From: Massilia phosphatilytica
GTDB taxonomy: Bacteria; Pseudomonadota; Gammaproteobacteria; Burkholderiales; Burkholderiaceae_D
Direction: 5' to 3'
NCBI RefSeq assembly: GCF_002968015.1
Contig: NZ_PUIP01000002.1
Location: forward strand, 1 to 64,000
DNA length: 64,000 nucleotides
Below, piece by piece: positions 25,118 through 33,290 of the stretch. The translations under genes and the position numbers were made by a program. The number at the start of each line of letters is the position of its first letter. Position 1 is the first letter of the stretch. The notes below the pieces were generated by a model. It searched no databases. It saw only the letters and a program-made list of their open reading frames with translations, and was not told the origin of the DNA.

Positions 25118-25155
25118 AATGATTCTCAACAGTATCATCATTTTCAATGATTCTC
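25118..25155 (-). promoter_or_regulatory. AT-rich promoter with repeated AATGATTCTC, possibly Fur-like
   Basis: AATGATTCTC occurs at 25118-25127 and again at 25146-25155, with TATCATCATTTTC between. On the gene strand this gives GAGAATCATT twice, close to half-sites of the Fur box. It lies 21-58 bp upstream of the ATG of the anchor A gene. Confidence 0.35.
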
Positions 25156-25171
25156 GCTAGAATTTTTCCTC

Positions 25172-25726
25172 TTATTCACCCAGCATGGCCCCCGTGCTCG
25201 TCACCGTGGCGAATTCGCCATGCAGGCTCGCCACGGCCGTCGCATGCATCTGTTCCGCGCTGAACCACGTCCCGTCCGGCCCTGTGCGCTCGTGCGTGGC
25301 GCAGGCGTCCTCGACGAGGAACGTTCGAAAGCCGAGATTGCCGGCCATGCGCGCCGTCGTCGACACGCAGTGATCGGTCGTCAGGCCGCACAGCACGACC
25401 GTCCCGATGCCGGCCGCGCACAGCCGCGCTTCCAGATCCGTGCCGATGAAGGCGCTGTTCACATCCTTGCTCACGATGATTTCACCCGGCAGCGGCTGCG
25501 CTTCCGGCTTGAAGGCGTGGCCCGGCGTGCCCGGATAGAACGCGGCATTCTCGCTGCGCGAGCCATGCTGGACGTGGAACAGCGGCCGTCCCGCGTCGCG
25601 CCAGGCGGCCAGCAGCGCGGCGATGTTCTGCTCGGCCTGGGGGTGGTTGCGCCGGCCCCAGCGCGGGTCGAGGAAGCCCTGCTGGACATCGATCACGATG
25701 AGCGCGGTGTTGGCGAAGGTGTGCAT
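25172..25726 (-). CDS. Isochorismatase-family cysteine hydrolase
   Basis: 184 residues. The family catalytic triad can be read: Asp in LIVIDVQQGF, Lys in VSKDVNSAF, Cys in LCGLTTDHCVSTTARMAG, with the cis-peptide region before the Cys. Such enzymes hydrolyse amides or vinyl ethers such as isochorismate, nicotinamide or N-carbamoyl compounds; the substrate is not clear. The ATG at 25726 is chosen for an AAGGA site; upstream in-frame ATGs lack one. It is divergent from a LysR gene, 104 bp apart, which is likely its regulator. Confidence 0.9.
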   Translation of the reverse strand: MHTFANTALIVIDVQQGFLDPRWGRRNHPQAEQNIAALLAAWRDAGRPLFHVQHGSRSENAAFYPGTPGHAFKPEAQPLPGEIIVSKDVNSAFIGTDLEARLCAAGIGTVVLCGLTTDHCVSTTARMAGNLGFRTFLVEDACATHERTGPDGTWFSAEQMHATAVASLHGEFATVTSTGAMLGE

Positions 25727-25830
25727 GTGGGTCCTTTTCATGAAAAACCACATGGTCACCGCGGCAAAGCCATGACGCTACCGAAATGCCGGATAATTGC
25801 CGGTTCATCCATGACAGATTTCGATGGCTC

Positions 25831-26739
25831 ATGAAGCTCAGCCAACTTCACATGCTCGTCGCGGTGGCGGACCACGGCAGCTTCAGCGCCGCCGCGGCGG
25901 AACTCGGGTGCACGCAATCGCGCATCAGCCATGCGATCGCGGAACTGGAACGCGAACTGGGCACGCGGCTGCTCGCGCGTGCGCGCGACGGCTCGCTGCC
26001 CACCGAAGCCGGCCTGCGCGTGCTGGACAAGGCACGCACGATGCTGCGGCTGGAAGACGACCTGCGCGCCAGCGTGCGGGCAGATGACGTCATCGAAGGC
26101 CGGGTGCGCGTCGCGTGCTTCCGCAGCATCGGCACCCATCTGCTGCCGTATGCCGTCGAAGCGCTGGCGGCGCGCCATCCGCATCTCGTGCTCGACATCG
26201 ACGACGGTTGCAACGACCGCCTCGACGTCATCGCCGCGCTGCGCGCCGGCCGCGCGGACGTCGGCATCGCGCAGCTTCCCGTGGAAGACGGCTTCGTCGT
26301 CCATCCGTACGTCGCCGACGACTACGTGCTGGTCGTGCCGGCCGCGCGCGCGTTCACGCAGCCCGTGACGTGGGACCAGCTCGACGGCCTCCCGTTCATC
26401 CGCCTCGGCTGCTCGGGCGCGGACGCCATCCTCGCGCGCTGCCGCGCGGCGGGCCTGGCCGCCAGCGCCGAGCGCACGCTGGGCAACGACACGAGCATCG
26501 CCGCCATGGTGGCGCGGGGCATGGGCTGGTCGATCCTGCCGCGCCTCGCGACGTATCCCGAGCCGGACGGGGTGCGCGTGCTGCCCTTGCCGATCCCTGC
26601 ATGCCGCCAGTTCGCGCTGGCCGGACCGCGCGACACGATGCGCAGCGCGCGCGTAAAAGCCGTGCTGGACGTGCTGCGCGACCGCCGGCTGCTGGCGGCT
26701 ACGCGCGCGCACCAGGCGGGCATCCTGCGCTCGGATTGA
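25831..26739 (+). CDS. LysR family transcriptional regulator
   Basis: 302 residues. The winged helix-turn-helix at the N-terminus reads MKLSQLHMLVAVADHGSFS, then AAELGCTQSRISHAIAELE. The effector-binding periplasmic-protein-like domain (about 90-295) starts GRVRVACFRSIGTHLLP. The ATG at 25831 begins the conserved domain; upstream in-frame ATGs add residues that do not belong to the family. It is divergent from the isochorismatase gene, the normal arrangement for a LysR activator and target. Confidence 0.92.
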   Translation: MKLSQLHMLVAVADHGSFSAAAAELGCTQSRISHAIAELERELGTRLLARARDGSLPTEAGLRVLDKARTMLRLEDDLRASVRADDVIEGRVRVACFRSIGTHLLPYAVEALAARHPHLVLDIDDGCNDRLDVIAALRAGRADVGIAQLPVEDGFVVHPYVADDYVLVVPAARAFTQPVTWDQLDGLPFIRLGCSGADAILARCRAAGLAASAERTLGNDTSIAAMVARGMGWSILPRLATYPEPDGVRVLPLPIPACRQFALAGPRDTMRSARVKAVLDVLRDRRLLAATRAHQAGILRSD

Positions 26740-26745
26740 TTGTCC

Positions 26746-26785
26746 ATGACCTCGGAGGTCATGCCCGCATGACCTCGCACGTGAT
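26746..26785. promoter_or_regulatory. Tandem palindromic operators for the XRE regulator (inferred)
   Basis: The perfect palindrome ATGACCTCGGAGGTCAT (26746-26762) is followed 23 bp later by a weaker copy, ATGACCTCGCACGTGAT (26769-26785). The same 17-mer with one base changed lies at 29505-29521, just upstream of the XRE/MmyB gene. The position 56-95 bp before the PEP mutase-like gene fits control of that operon. Confidence 0.6.
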
Positions 26786-26840
26786 TGAGCGCGCCGCGCA
26801 CAATCGCCACACTGTGGTCTCCAACAACCAGGAGATCACC

Positions 26841-27605
26841 ATGTCCGACCAGATCCTCAAGGCCCGCGCGCTGCGCGCACTGCACACGCCGGGTACGCCG
26901 CTCGTCCTCTTCAACTGCTGGGATGCCGGCAGCGCGAAAGCCATCGCCACCGCGGGCGCGCAGGCCATCGCCACGGCCAGCTGGGCCGTCGCCGCCGCCA
27001 ACGGCTACGCAGACGGCGAGCACGTGCCCCGTGACTTCGCCATCGCCAACATCGAGCGCATCGCGCGCGCCGTCACGCTGCCCGTGACCGTCGACCTGGA
27101 ACGCGGCTACGGAGATACGCCGGCCGAGGTGGCCGACACCGTCGCGCAAGCCATCCGCGCCGGCGCCGTCGGCTGCAATCTCGAAGACGGCATCGAAACC
27201 GGCGGCCTGCGCGATCCCGCCGAACAGGCCCTGCGCCTGCAGGCCGCACGCGACGCCGCCGACAAGCTCGACGTCCCGCTCTTCATCAACGCGCGCACGG
27301 ACGGTTTCCTGCTCGCGGCGCCAGGCGATCATGACGACGCGCTGCTCGACGCCACGCTGGCGCGCGCCCGCGTGTACGCCGCGCACGGCGCGGATGGCCT
27401 GTTCGTGCCGGGCCTCGTCGATGCGGCACTGATCGAACGGCTCGTGCAGGCATCGCCCCTGCCCGTCAACCTGATGGCCGGCGCCGGCATGCCGCCATTG
27501 GCCACCTTGCGCGCCCTCGGCGTCGCGCGCCTGAGCCACGGTCCCGGCCCGTACCTGCAGGCGATGCGCGCACTGGAAGACGCCGCGCGCGGCGTCGGCG
27601 CATGA
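26841..27605 (+). CDS. Isocitrate lyase/PEP mutase superfamily protein
   Basis: 254 residues with an AGGAG site 8 nt before the ATG. The barrel motifs of the PEP phosphonomutase/oxaloacetate-decarboxylase group are visible: LVLFNCWDAGSAKAIATAGA, VTVDLERGYGDTP (metal-binding Asp), GCNLEDG, FINARTDGFL and the C-terminal LMAGAGMPPL. The cysteine signature of true isocitrate lyase (KKCGH) is absent, so cleavage of a methylcitrate-like or phosphono substrate is only a possibility. It is the first gene of a three-gene operon with 4-nt overlaps to DUF4331, behind tandem operators. Confidence 0.9.
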   Translation: MSDQILKARALRALHTPGTPLVLFNCWDAGSAKAIATAGAQAIATASWAVAAANGYADGEHVPRDFAIANIERIARAVTLPVTVDLERGYGDTPAEVADTVAQAIRAGAVGCNLEDGIETGGLRDPAEQALRLQAARDAADKLDVPLFINARTDGFLLAAPGDHDDALLDATLARARVYAAHGADGLFVPGLVDAALIERLVQASPLPVNLMAGAGMPPLATLRALGVARLSHGPGPYLQAMRALEDAARGVGA

Positions 27606-28747
27606 TGCCGGCCCGGCTCGCGCTCGCGGCGGCGCTGCTGCTGTCATCGGTCTGTGCGACGGCGTCCGACCACCTCGATTCGCCGCAGGTCATCGCCGAC
27701 CCGCGCGTGGACATCGGCGACATCTACGCGTGGACCTCGGCCGACGGCCGCCGGCTGAACCTCGTGATGACCATCGTGGGCCACGCGCTCGACAAGGACG
27801 CCGAATACGCCTTCCACATCGACAGCGGCCCGCGCTTCCCCGACACGACGGCGCGCACCGACATCGTGTGCCGCTTCGCGTCGAAGACGCAGGCGGACTG
27901 CCTGATCGGACGCGACGAAACGATCCAGGGCGACCCGGGCCGGATCACGGGACTCGCCAGCGCAAGCGGCCGTAGCCGGCTGTTCGCGGGCCTGCGCGAC
28001 GACCCGTTCTTCAACAACGTGAAGGGCTCGCGCGCCGCGTTCGACCTCGCCGCGGCGACGCTCCGGCAGGGCGTGCCGCGCGATGCCGCCGGCTGTCCCG
28101 CGTACACGCCACGGCAGACGGCCGCGATCCTCGACCAGTGGCGCCACACGGACGGCGGCCCGGCGCGCAACTTCCTCGCGGGCTGGACGCCGATGGCGAT
28201 CGTGCTCGAGGTCGACCTCGGCCTCGTCAATCGGGGCGGTCCCGTGCTGGCCGTGTGGGCCGATACGCTCGTCGACGACGTCCGCATCGACCGCATGGGC
28301 CGGCCGCTGACGGGCAACGGCCTGCTCGCGCACCTGGACAGCGACGACGAGGCCGACGCGTACAAGCTCCGCTACAACGCTGCCACACCCGAGACAGCCG
28401 GCGAATTCGTGCCCGTCATCGCGCAATCTCTCGCGCTGTACGACGGTTACGACGGCCGCTGCGGCAACCAGCTGATGGTCGACCGTGCCGCATCGCCGGC
28501 GCAGCGCTACCTGCCGCTGGCGCGGCTGCTGGCCGACGACCGGCTGTGGGTCGACAGCGCAGTCACCACGTGCACCCAGCTGTTCGGCGTGGAACTCGGA
28601 CTTCACGACTGCGGCGGCCGCACGCTGCACTACGACGCCGTGAACGTCTACCGCTCGCTGCTCGCCGGAGGGACGAACGATGCCGTCACGGACGGCGTGC
28701 GCGCGGACGACCAGCGGCATTCGGACACGGTGTTCCCGTTCCTATGA
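27602..28747 (+). CDS. DUF4331 family exported protein
   Basis: 381 residues. A signal peptide ends ATA (about 21), followed at once by SDHLDSPQVIADPRVDIGDIYAW, the family hallmark (SHxDAP...D.tD.Y.F). Several Asp/His-rich loops may bind metal, and two or three Cys pairs (CRF, DCLIG, CGNQ, CTQLF, DCGG) suggest disulfides. The function of the family is unknown. Start and stop overlap the neighbouring genes by 4 nt (ATGA) on both sides, so expression is translationally coupled. It probably acts in the periplasm or outside. Confidence 0.85.
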   Translation: MMPARLALAAALLLSSVCATASDHLDSPQVIADPRVDIGDIYAWTSADGRRLNLVMTIVGHALDKDAEYAFHIDSGPRFPDTTARTDIVCRFASKTQADCLIGRDETIQGDPGRITGLASASGRSRLFAGLRDDPFFNNVKGSRAAFDLAAATLRQGVPRDAAGCPAYTPRQTAAILDQWRHTDGGPARNFLAGWTPMAIVLEVDLGLVNRGGPVLAVWADTLVDDVRIDRMGRPLTGNGLLAHLDSDDEADAYKLRYNAATPETAGEFVPVIAQSLALYDGYDGRCGNQLMVDRAASPAQRYLPLARLLADDRLWVDSAVTTCTQLFGVELGLHDCGGRTLHYDAVNVYRSLLAGGTNDAVTDGVRADDQRHSDTVFPFL

Positions 28748-29508
28748 GCGCGCGCCTGCTCCTCATCCTGTGCCTGTGCGTCTGCATGCGCGCCCGCGCG
28801 CACGACTTCTGGGTCAACCCGGACAGCTTCGTCGTCTCGGTCGGCGCCAGCACCGCCTTGCGCATGCAGGTCGGCCACGGCGATGCGCGCCGGACGTCGA
28901 TGATTCCCTCGCGCCGCATCCAGCGCTTCGCCGCGTGGACGCCGGCCGGCGACGTCATCGACCTGCGCAACGACGGCAGGCTCGCGCCGGCCGAGCCGGG
29001 CCTGCATCTGCTGGTACTGGAAACGGACGCGGACGCGCTGAGCCATCTGCCGGCAGACCGCTTCCACGTCTACGTGCAGGAAGAAGGTTTGTGGCCCGCG
29101 GCGGCGGCGCGCGGACGGGATGTCATCGAGCGTTACCGGCGCGTGGCAAAGGCGTTGGTACAAGCCGGTGCGCTCGGCGAAGGCAGCCAGGATCTCGCCA
29201 CGAAGCGCCTCGGCCTGCCGCTGGAAATCGTGCTGGCGACACCGCCCACCGAGGGCGACGCCCTCGCGGCGCAGGTCATCTACAAAGGCCGCCCGCTGCC
29301 CCGCGCCTTGGTGAAACTGACGGACCTCGACCACGACGCGCAGCCCGTCGCCGCGCAGGTGACGGACGATACAGGCCGCGTGCGCCTGCGCCGTCCGCCG
29401 CCGGGCCGCTGGCTGCTGAACGTCGTGTGGACCACGCCGCTGGAGGGTGACGAGGGCATCGACTTCGACACGATCTTTTCGAGCCTCTCGTTCGGAATCG
29501 ACCCATGA
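28744..29508 (+). CDS. Exported DUF4198-like protein
   Basis: 254 residues. A signal peptide (LLLILCLCVCMRARA) is followed by HDFWVNPDSFVVSVG, the typical start of DUF4198/nickel-cobalt transport-associated periplasmic proteins (H-x-FW-x-P at the mature N-terminus). The C-terminal half contains an Ig-like segment with AQVIYKGRPLPRALVKL and TDDTGRVRLRRPPPGRW. The free N-terminal His could bind metal. It ends the operon; the stop codon lies within the palindrome that controls the next gene. Confidence 0.8.
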   Translation: MSARLLLILCLCVCMRARAHDFWVNPDSFVVSVGASTALRMQVGHGDARRTSMIPSRRIQRFAAWTPAGDVIDLRNDGRLAPAEPGLHLLVLETDADALSHLPADRFHVYVQEEGLWPAAAARGRDVIERYRRVAKALVQAGALGEGSQDLATKRLGLPLEIVLATPPTEGDALAAQVIYKGRPLPRALVKLTDLDHDAQPVAAQVTDDTGRVRLRRPPPGRWLLNVVWTTPLEGDEGIDFDTIFSSLSFGIDP

Positions 29509-29521
29509 CCTCGGACGTCAT
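29505..29521. promoter_or_regulatory. Palindromic operator upstream of the XRE/MmyB gene
   Basis: ATGACCTCGGACGTCAT differs by one base from the site at 26746. It lies 36 bp before the regulator start and overlaps the stop of the preceding gene. Confidence 0.6.
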
Positions 29522-29556
29522 GGTTCGACGGTACGCGGCCGGGTTATCATCGCCGG

Positions 29557-30363
29557 ATGACGCCTCTCGACCTCGCCCCCGTCCCCGTCGGCCTGCTCCT
29601 GCGCGAATGGCGCGCGGCGCGGCGCCTGAGCCAGCTCGACCTGTCGCTGGACGCGAACATCTCCGCCCGCCACCTCAGTTGCATCGAAACGGGGAAAGCG
29701 CAGCCCAGCAGGACCCTGCTGATGCGCCTTGCCGACGTGCTGGACATGCCGCTGCGTGAACGTAACGCGCTGCTGCGCGCGGGCGGCTATGCGCCGAGCT
29801 ATCCGGAGACGGGCCTCGATACGCCGGCCATGGGCCGCATCAACCAGGCCATCGATTTCATTCTCCGCCAGCAGGAACCGTATCCCGCGTTCCTCATGAA
29901 CCGGCACTGGGATATCCTCGCGACGAACGCGGCGGCGCAGCGCGTGAACGGTTTCGTGCTCGACGGGCGGCCCGGCAAGCATGCGAACATGCTGCGCGCC
30001 GTGTTCGACCCGGACGATCTGCGCGGCGCGATTTCGAACTGGGACGATGTGGGCGGCACCCTGATCGGCCACCTGCACGCGCTGGTCGCAGGGTCGCCGA
30101 CCGATACGAAGGCGCGTGCGCTGCTGGACGAGATCCTCGCGTATCCGAACGTGCCGTCGCGCTGGCGGCTGCGCGATCTCGATACGCCGCCCGCGCCGCT
30201 GCTGACGACGGAGTTCCGTCACCGCGGCGTGACGCTGAGCTTCTTTTCGACGATCACGACGTTCGGCACGCCGCGCGATATCACCATCGACGGGCTGCAC
30301 ATCGAATCGTGCTTTCCGATGGACGAGGCGACGGCGCAGTTCTGCCGCCAGCTAGGCGGTTGA
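29557..30363 (+). CDS. XRE family regulator with MmyB-type ligand-binding domain
   Basis: 268 residues. The N-terminal helix-turn-helix (about 10-70) reads LLREWRAARRLSQLDLSLDANISARHLS with the family's IETGKAQPSR. The C-terminal MmyB-like domain (about 95-265) contains PYPAFLMNRHWDILATNAAA and, near the end, FFSTITTFGTPRDITIDGL. These proteins bind DNA as dimers and a small hydrophobic ligand in a PAS-like pocket. Matching palindromes before this gene and before the PEP mutase operon suggest it represses itself and that operon. Confidence 0.92.
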   Translation: MTPLDLAPVPVGLLLREWRAARRLSQLDLSLDANISARHLSCIETGKAQPSRTLLMRLADVLDMPLRERNALLRAGGYAPSYPETGLDTPAMGRINQAIDFILRQQEPYPAFLMNRHWDILATNAAAQRVNGFVLDGRPGKHANMLRAVFDPDDLRGAISNWDDVGGTLIGHLHALVAGSPTDTKARALLDEILAYPNVPSRWRLRDLDTPPAPLLTTEFRHRGVTLSFFSTITTFGTPRDITIDGLHIESCFPMDEATAQFCRQLGG

Positions 30364-30369
30364 ATCCAG

Positions 30370-31206
30370 TCAGACGAGCAGCGCGCCGCCCATCGACGCC
30401 GCGATCTCGGACGCTTCGTCGATCATGCGATTCAGGCTGTCCTCGTCCAGCAGGTAGTCGAGCGCGCTCTCGCTGTGTTCGGGCAAGGGCGGGCGCGCCG
30501 TACCAAGCGGCGACGGCACGCTGGCGTACATGTTCGCCAGCAGCAGCGTGTCGAGCAGCGAGGCAGGCGGCATGTGCAGCCAGGCGCCGCGCAGTTCGAA
30601 GATCGCCTCGGCGACCGGTTCGGGCAGCGCCAGCTTGCGCGCGACTTCGCGCGTGACGACGTCCTCGCACAGTTCGGCCCATTTTTCCGGATCCTCGTCC
30701 AGCAGGCCCGGAAAGCCGTCGGCGCGCGACAGCAGATAAAAGCCGCCGACCTCGTGGACGATGCCGGCGAACATCGCCGTATCCGGATTGACGAAGGTGA
30801 CACGGTGCGCGAACACATGGGCCAGCGCGGCGACCTGCACCGTGTGGTCCCATAACTGCTCGGCCTTGGCGCGCAGGTCCGGGTCCTCGATGCGGGCGCC
30901 GAACTGGCGCACGACGAGGCTCGCGACGAGCATCTGCAGGTTGCGGTAGCCGACCCGCGTCACGGCCGAGCGCACATTGGTGACGGGGCGCCCGCTCGTG
31001 TTGAACGTCGAGGAATTGGCCAGCGCCACCGTGCGCGCCGCCAGCTGCGGCTCGCCCAGCACGAGGCGGATCGCATCCTCCAGGTGGCAATCGGGATCGT
31101 TGAGCGCGTGCTGCAAACGCAGCACCGCGTTCACGCTGGTCGGAAAGGAAATTTCACCGCGCGCAGCCTGGGCGGCGATGGTTCCAAAGGCTTCGAGTCT
31201 GTTCAC
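30370..31206 (-). CDS. HDOD domain protein
   Basis: 278 residues, soluble. The HDOD domain covers about 15-215: FPTSVNAVLRLQHAL, LVLGEPQLAARTVALANSS, TRVGYRNLQMLVASLVVR, the HD-like region WDHTVQVAALAHVFAH and MFAGIVHEVGGFYLL. The catalytic HD residues are only partly kept (HE in IVHEVG), as usual in this non-hydrolytic family. Such proteins often act in c-di-GMP, stress or chemotaxis signalling. It converges on the XRE gene with 6 bp between. Confidence 0.88.
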   Translation of the reverse strand: MNRLEAFGTIAAQAARGEISFPTSVNAVLRLQHALNDPDCHLEDAIRLVLGEPQLAARTVALANSSTFNTSGRPVTNVRSAVTRVGYRNLQMLVASLVVRQFGARIEDPDLRAKAEQLWDHTVQVAALAHVFAHRVTFVNPDTAMFAGIVHEVGGFYLLSRADGFPGLLDEDPEKWAELCEDVVTREVARKLALPEPVAEAIFELRGAWLHMPPASLLDTLLLANMYASVPSPLGTARPPLPEHSESALDYLLDEDSLNRMIDEASEIAASMGGALLV

Positions 31207-31281
31207 GGCCGCGATTATACCGTGCCCTACCCAACGTAAATGCGTTTCAGGCCGCTTCGCGATAACTTGTGGTAGATCAGC

Positions 31282-31312
31282 AAAAAAAACGGCCCGCCAA
31301 CTTCGGCGGGCC
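31282..31312 (-). terminator. Intrinsic terminator of the BON protein gene
   Basis: On the minus strand a perfect 8-bp GC stem (GGCCCGCC / GGCGGGCC, 6-nt loop) is followed by a run of T. Confidence 0.85.
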
Positions 31313-31334
31313 GCAGAGGGGCAGAAAATCGTGC

Positions 31335-32381
31335 TTATTTGACCTTGATGGCGCTCTTGACCCTGGACACGCCCTCGACGTCCTTCGCCACTTTCACGGC
31401 TTTGTCGGCCTCTTCCTTCGAATTCACGAAACCGCTGAGCATCACGACGCCCTTTTCCGTCTCGACATGGATGCCGAGCGAATCAAGGTTCGGTTCCTTG
31501 ACGAGGCCGGCCTTCACCTTGGTGGTGATGGCGGTGTCGGACGCAGCGAGGCGGGTCTTGCCGGTGGCGCCGCGGGTCTTGTCGGCGGTGGTGTCACCGG
31601 CGCGGTCCATGGCGTTGTCGGTCTTCTGGGCAACGGTCGAACCGGCCTCCTTCGTCTTCTCGACGGCGGAGTGCGCCACTTCCTTCGTCTTTTCAGCAAC
31701 TGTCGCGGCTGCGGCTTTCACTTTGTCGCCCGCGGTCGCGGCAGTGTCGCGCGTCTTTGATGCCGCGTCGGCGGCGGTGTCGCGCACGGCTGACGGTTTC
31801 GTCTCGACGAGGCAGCCCGTCTTCGCATCGGCGCCCATCTGCGCGCACTTGTCGACGGCGGCCGCCTTGGCCGGATCGCGCGTGTCGGTGCCGGTCACGA
31901 GGCCGCCGGACGCCGTGGTGCCACTGCCGCTGGCACCGGTGGCGCGGCTGGCATTGTTGCCCGTTGCGTCGGCGCGGTCGGCCTTGGCATCGGCCAGCGC
32001 GGCCGTGTGCACGGATTTCGCGTTATCCATGCAACTGTCCTTGTCGGCACCGCTCTTCGCGTCGCACCTGGCCTTGGCCAGGTCGTACTCGGCGTCGGCG
32101 ACATTGGTGCGCGCGCGGGCGCGGCCGGCCGGCGAGTTGTTGTACTTGGACAATGCATCGGCCTCGGTACGGGTGCGCATCAACCGGGCTTCGGCCATGC
32201 AGATGTCCTTCTCGTTGCCGCTCCGGGCGTCGCATTTCGCTGTCGCCGTCCGGTATTCCGACTCCGCTTTCTGCGTGAGATTCCGGTAGGTTGCCGGGTC
32301 GTGGTTGAGTGCCGCGGTCGGCGCCGCGGCGAAGCTCGCGCCTGCAGCCGTCGCGAGCAAGGTCGCAATCAGCGTTTTCAT
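31335..32381 (-). CDS. Exported BON domain protein with LEA-like repeat region
   Basis: 348 residues. A signal peptide (MKTLIATLLATAAGASFA) is followed by two related Cys-pair repeats (ATAKCDARSGNEKDICMAEA and AKARCDAKSGADKDSCMDNA). A third Cys pair (KCAQMGADAKTGC) comes next. A long Ala/Lys/Thr repeat of LEA or apolipoprotein type (AEKTKEVAHSAVEKTKEAG) follows. A C-terminal BON domain (about 278-348, ITTKVKAGLVKEPNLDSLGI to SRVKSAIKVK) ends the protein. BON domains bind phospholipid, as in OsmY. It is probably a periplasmic osmotic or envelope-stress protein. The ATG at 32381 has an AGGGACAA site. Confidence 0.88.
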   Translation of the reverse strand: MKTLIATLLATAAGASFAAAPTAALNHDPATYRNLTQKAESEYRTATAKCDARSGNEKDICMAEARLMRTRTEADALSKYNNSPAGRARARTNVADAEYDLAKARCDAKSGADKDSCMDNAKSVHTAALADAKADRADATGNNASRATGASGSGTTASGGLVTGTDTRDPAKAAAVDKCAQMGADAKTGCLVETKPSAVRDTAADAASKTRDTAATAGDKVKAAAATVAEKTKEVAHSAVEKTKEAGSTVAQKTDNAMDRAGDTTADKTRGATGKTRLAASDTAITTKVKAGLVKEPNLDSLGIHVETEKGVVMLSGFVNSKEEADKAVKVAKDVEGVSRVKSAIKVK

Positions 32382-32494
32382 GGTCTTGTCCCTTGTGTTG
32401 TTTGTTGTGACAGCCAGATTTAACGCCCGCACGGGAGGGACCTCTGTGCGGCACCGTACACTTGTCGGACAAACCATAAAACGGGCCATGCGGC

Positions 32495-33184
32495 TCAGTC
32501 GTCGCTGAGCAACCCCTCGCGCCACAACGGCGCGGCGTCGTCGAACGGCTTGCCCGCGCTGCCGAAGCGCGCGCCGTCGCGCGCGAGGCGCACCCACGCG
32601 CGCGTATCGTGGCCGTTGTGCGCCACCGGCTGGTCCTGCCTGAGCTTTTCCAGCCACGCGTAGATGCGGCCGTAGTCACCGGGGTGGCGGTCATGCATCC
32701 AGGCCAGCGCCACCAGGTCGGCATAGCCTTCCTCGCGGCGGGTTTCGCGCATCGCCTTCGAGGCCGCCAGCAGCGACGGATCGGCCGCCGTCTCCTCGTT
32801 CACCTCGACGAAGCCGGCCGGCAGCGCATGCCAGGCGCCCTGCGCATAGCGCCAGCAATGGCCGATCTCGTGGGCCGCCATCGCTTCGATCAATTCGCTC
32901 TGCTCGGCCGCCGGCACGCCGTCGAGCTGGCGCTCGGCATCGGGATTGCCGCGCAGCGACAGCACGAGCTTGCAGCGGCCGTCGGCAAAGCCCATCGCCA
33001 TCGGTACGTCGTTGGGGCCGGCCTGCGGCTGGACGACGACGTCGATGGGCAGGTTCAGGCTGCGCGAGTACGCGAGGACGGGAAGCGCGGCGCCGAGCCA
33101 GCGCTGCTCCAGCGGCGTGAGGTCGGCGGCGGCGGCGGGAAGGGATGCGCACAGGAGCGCGGCAGCGAGGACGGCTTTGGACAT
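32495..33184 (-). CDS. Exported zincin-type metalloprotease-like protein
   Basis: 229 residues. The signal peptide is 1-20. A metal-binding HEIGH motif (His105, Glu106, His109) in MAAHEIGHCWRY is followed by acidic stretches. The downstream EEGYADLVALAW (about 150-161) is a likely third-ligand helix. This is the pattern of small DUF-type gluzincins rather than a named peptidase family. The substrate is unknown. A strong AT-rich inverted repeat stands 20-47 bp upstream of the start. Confidence 0.7.
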   Translation of the reverse strand: MSKAVLAAALLCASLPAAAADLTPLEQRWLGAALPVLAYSRSLNLPIDVVVQPQAGPNDVPMAMGFADGRCKLVLSLRGNPDAERQLDGVPAAEQSELIEAMAAHEIGHCWRYAQGAWHALPAGFVEVNEETAADPSLLAASKAMRETRREEGYADLVALAWMHDRHPGDYGRIYAWLEKLRQDQPVAHNGHDTRAWVRLARDGARFGSAGKPFDDAAPLWREGLLSDD

Positions 33185-33204
33185 GGAGGACTTCCCGTTG
33201 GATA

Positions 33205-33231
33205 TTTAAAATGCCTAACGGCAATTTTAAA
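33205..33231. promoter_or_regulatory. AT-rich inverted repeat upstream of the zincin gene
   Basis: TTTAAAATGCC and GGCAATTTTAAA pair with one bulged base around a 4-nt TAAC loop. The AT-rich arms stand out from the GC-rich surroundings and lie in the promoter position of the minus-strand zincin gene. Confidence 0.45.
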
Positions 33232-33290
33232 TCCGGTTAAAGCCCTGTTTTCAGCAATATTTTTGCGGATGTCCAAAAGCGTAATCTTGC

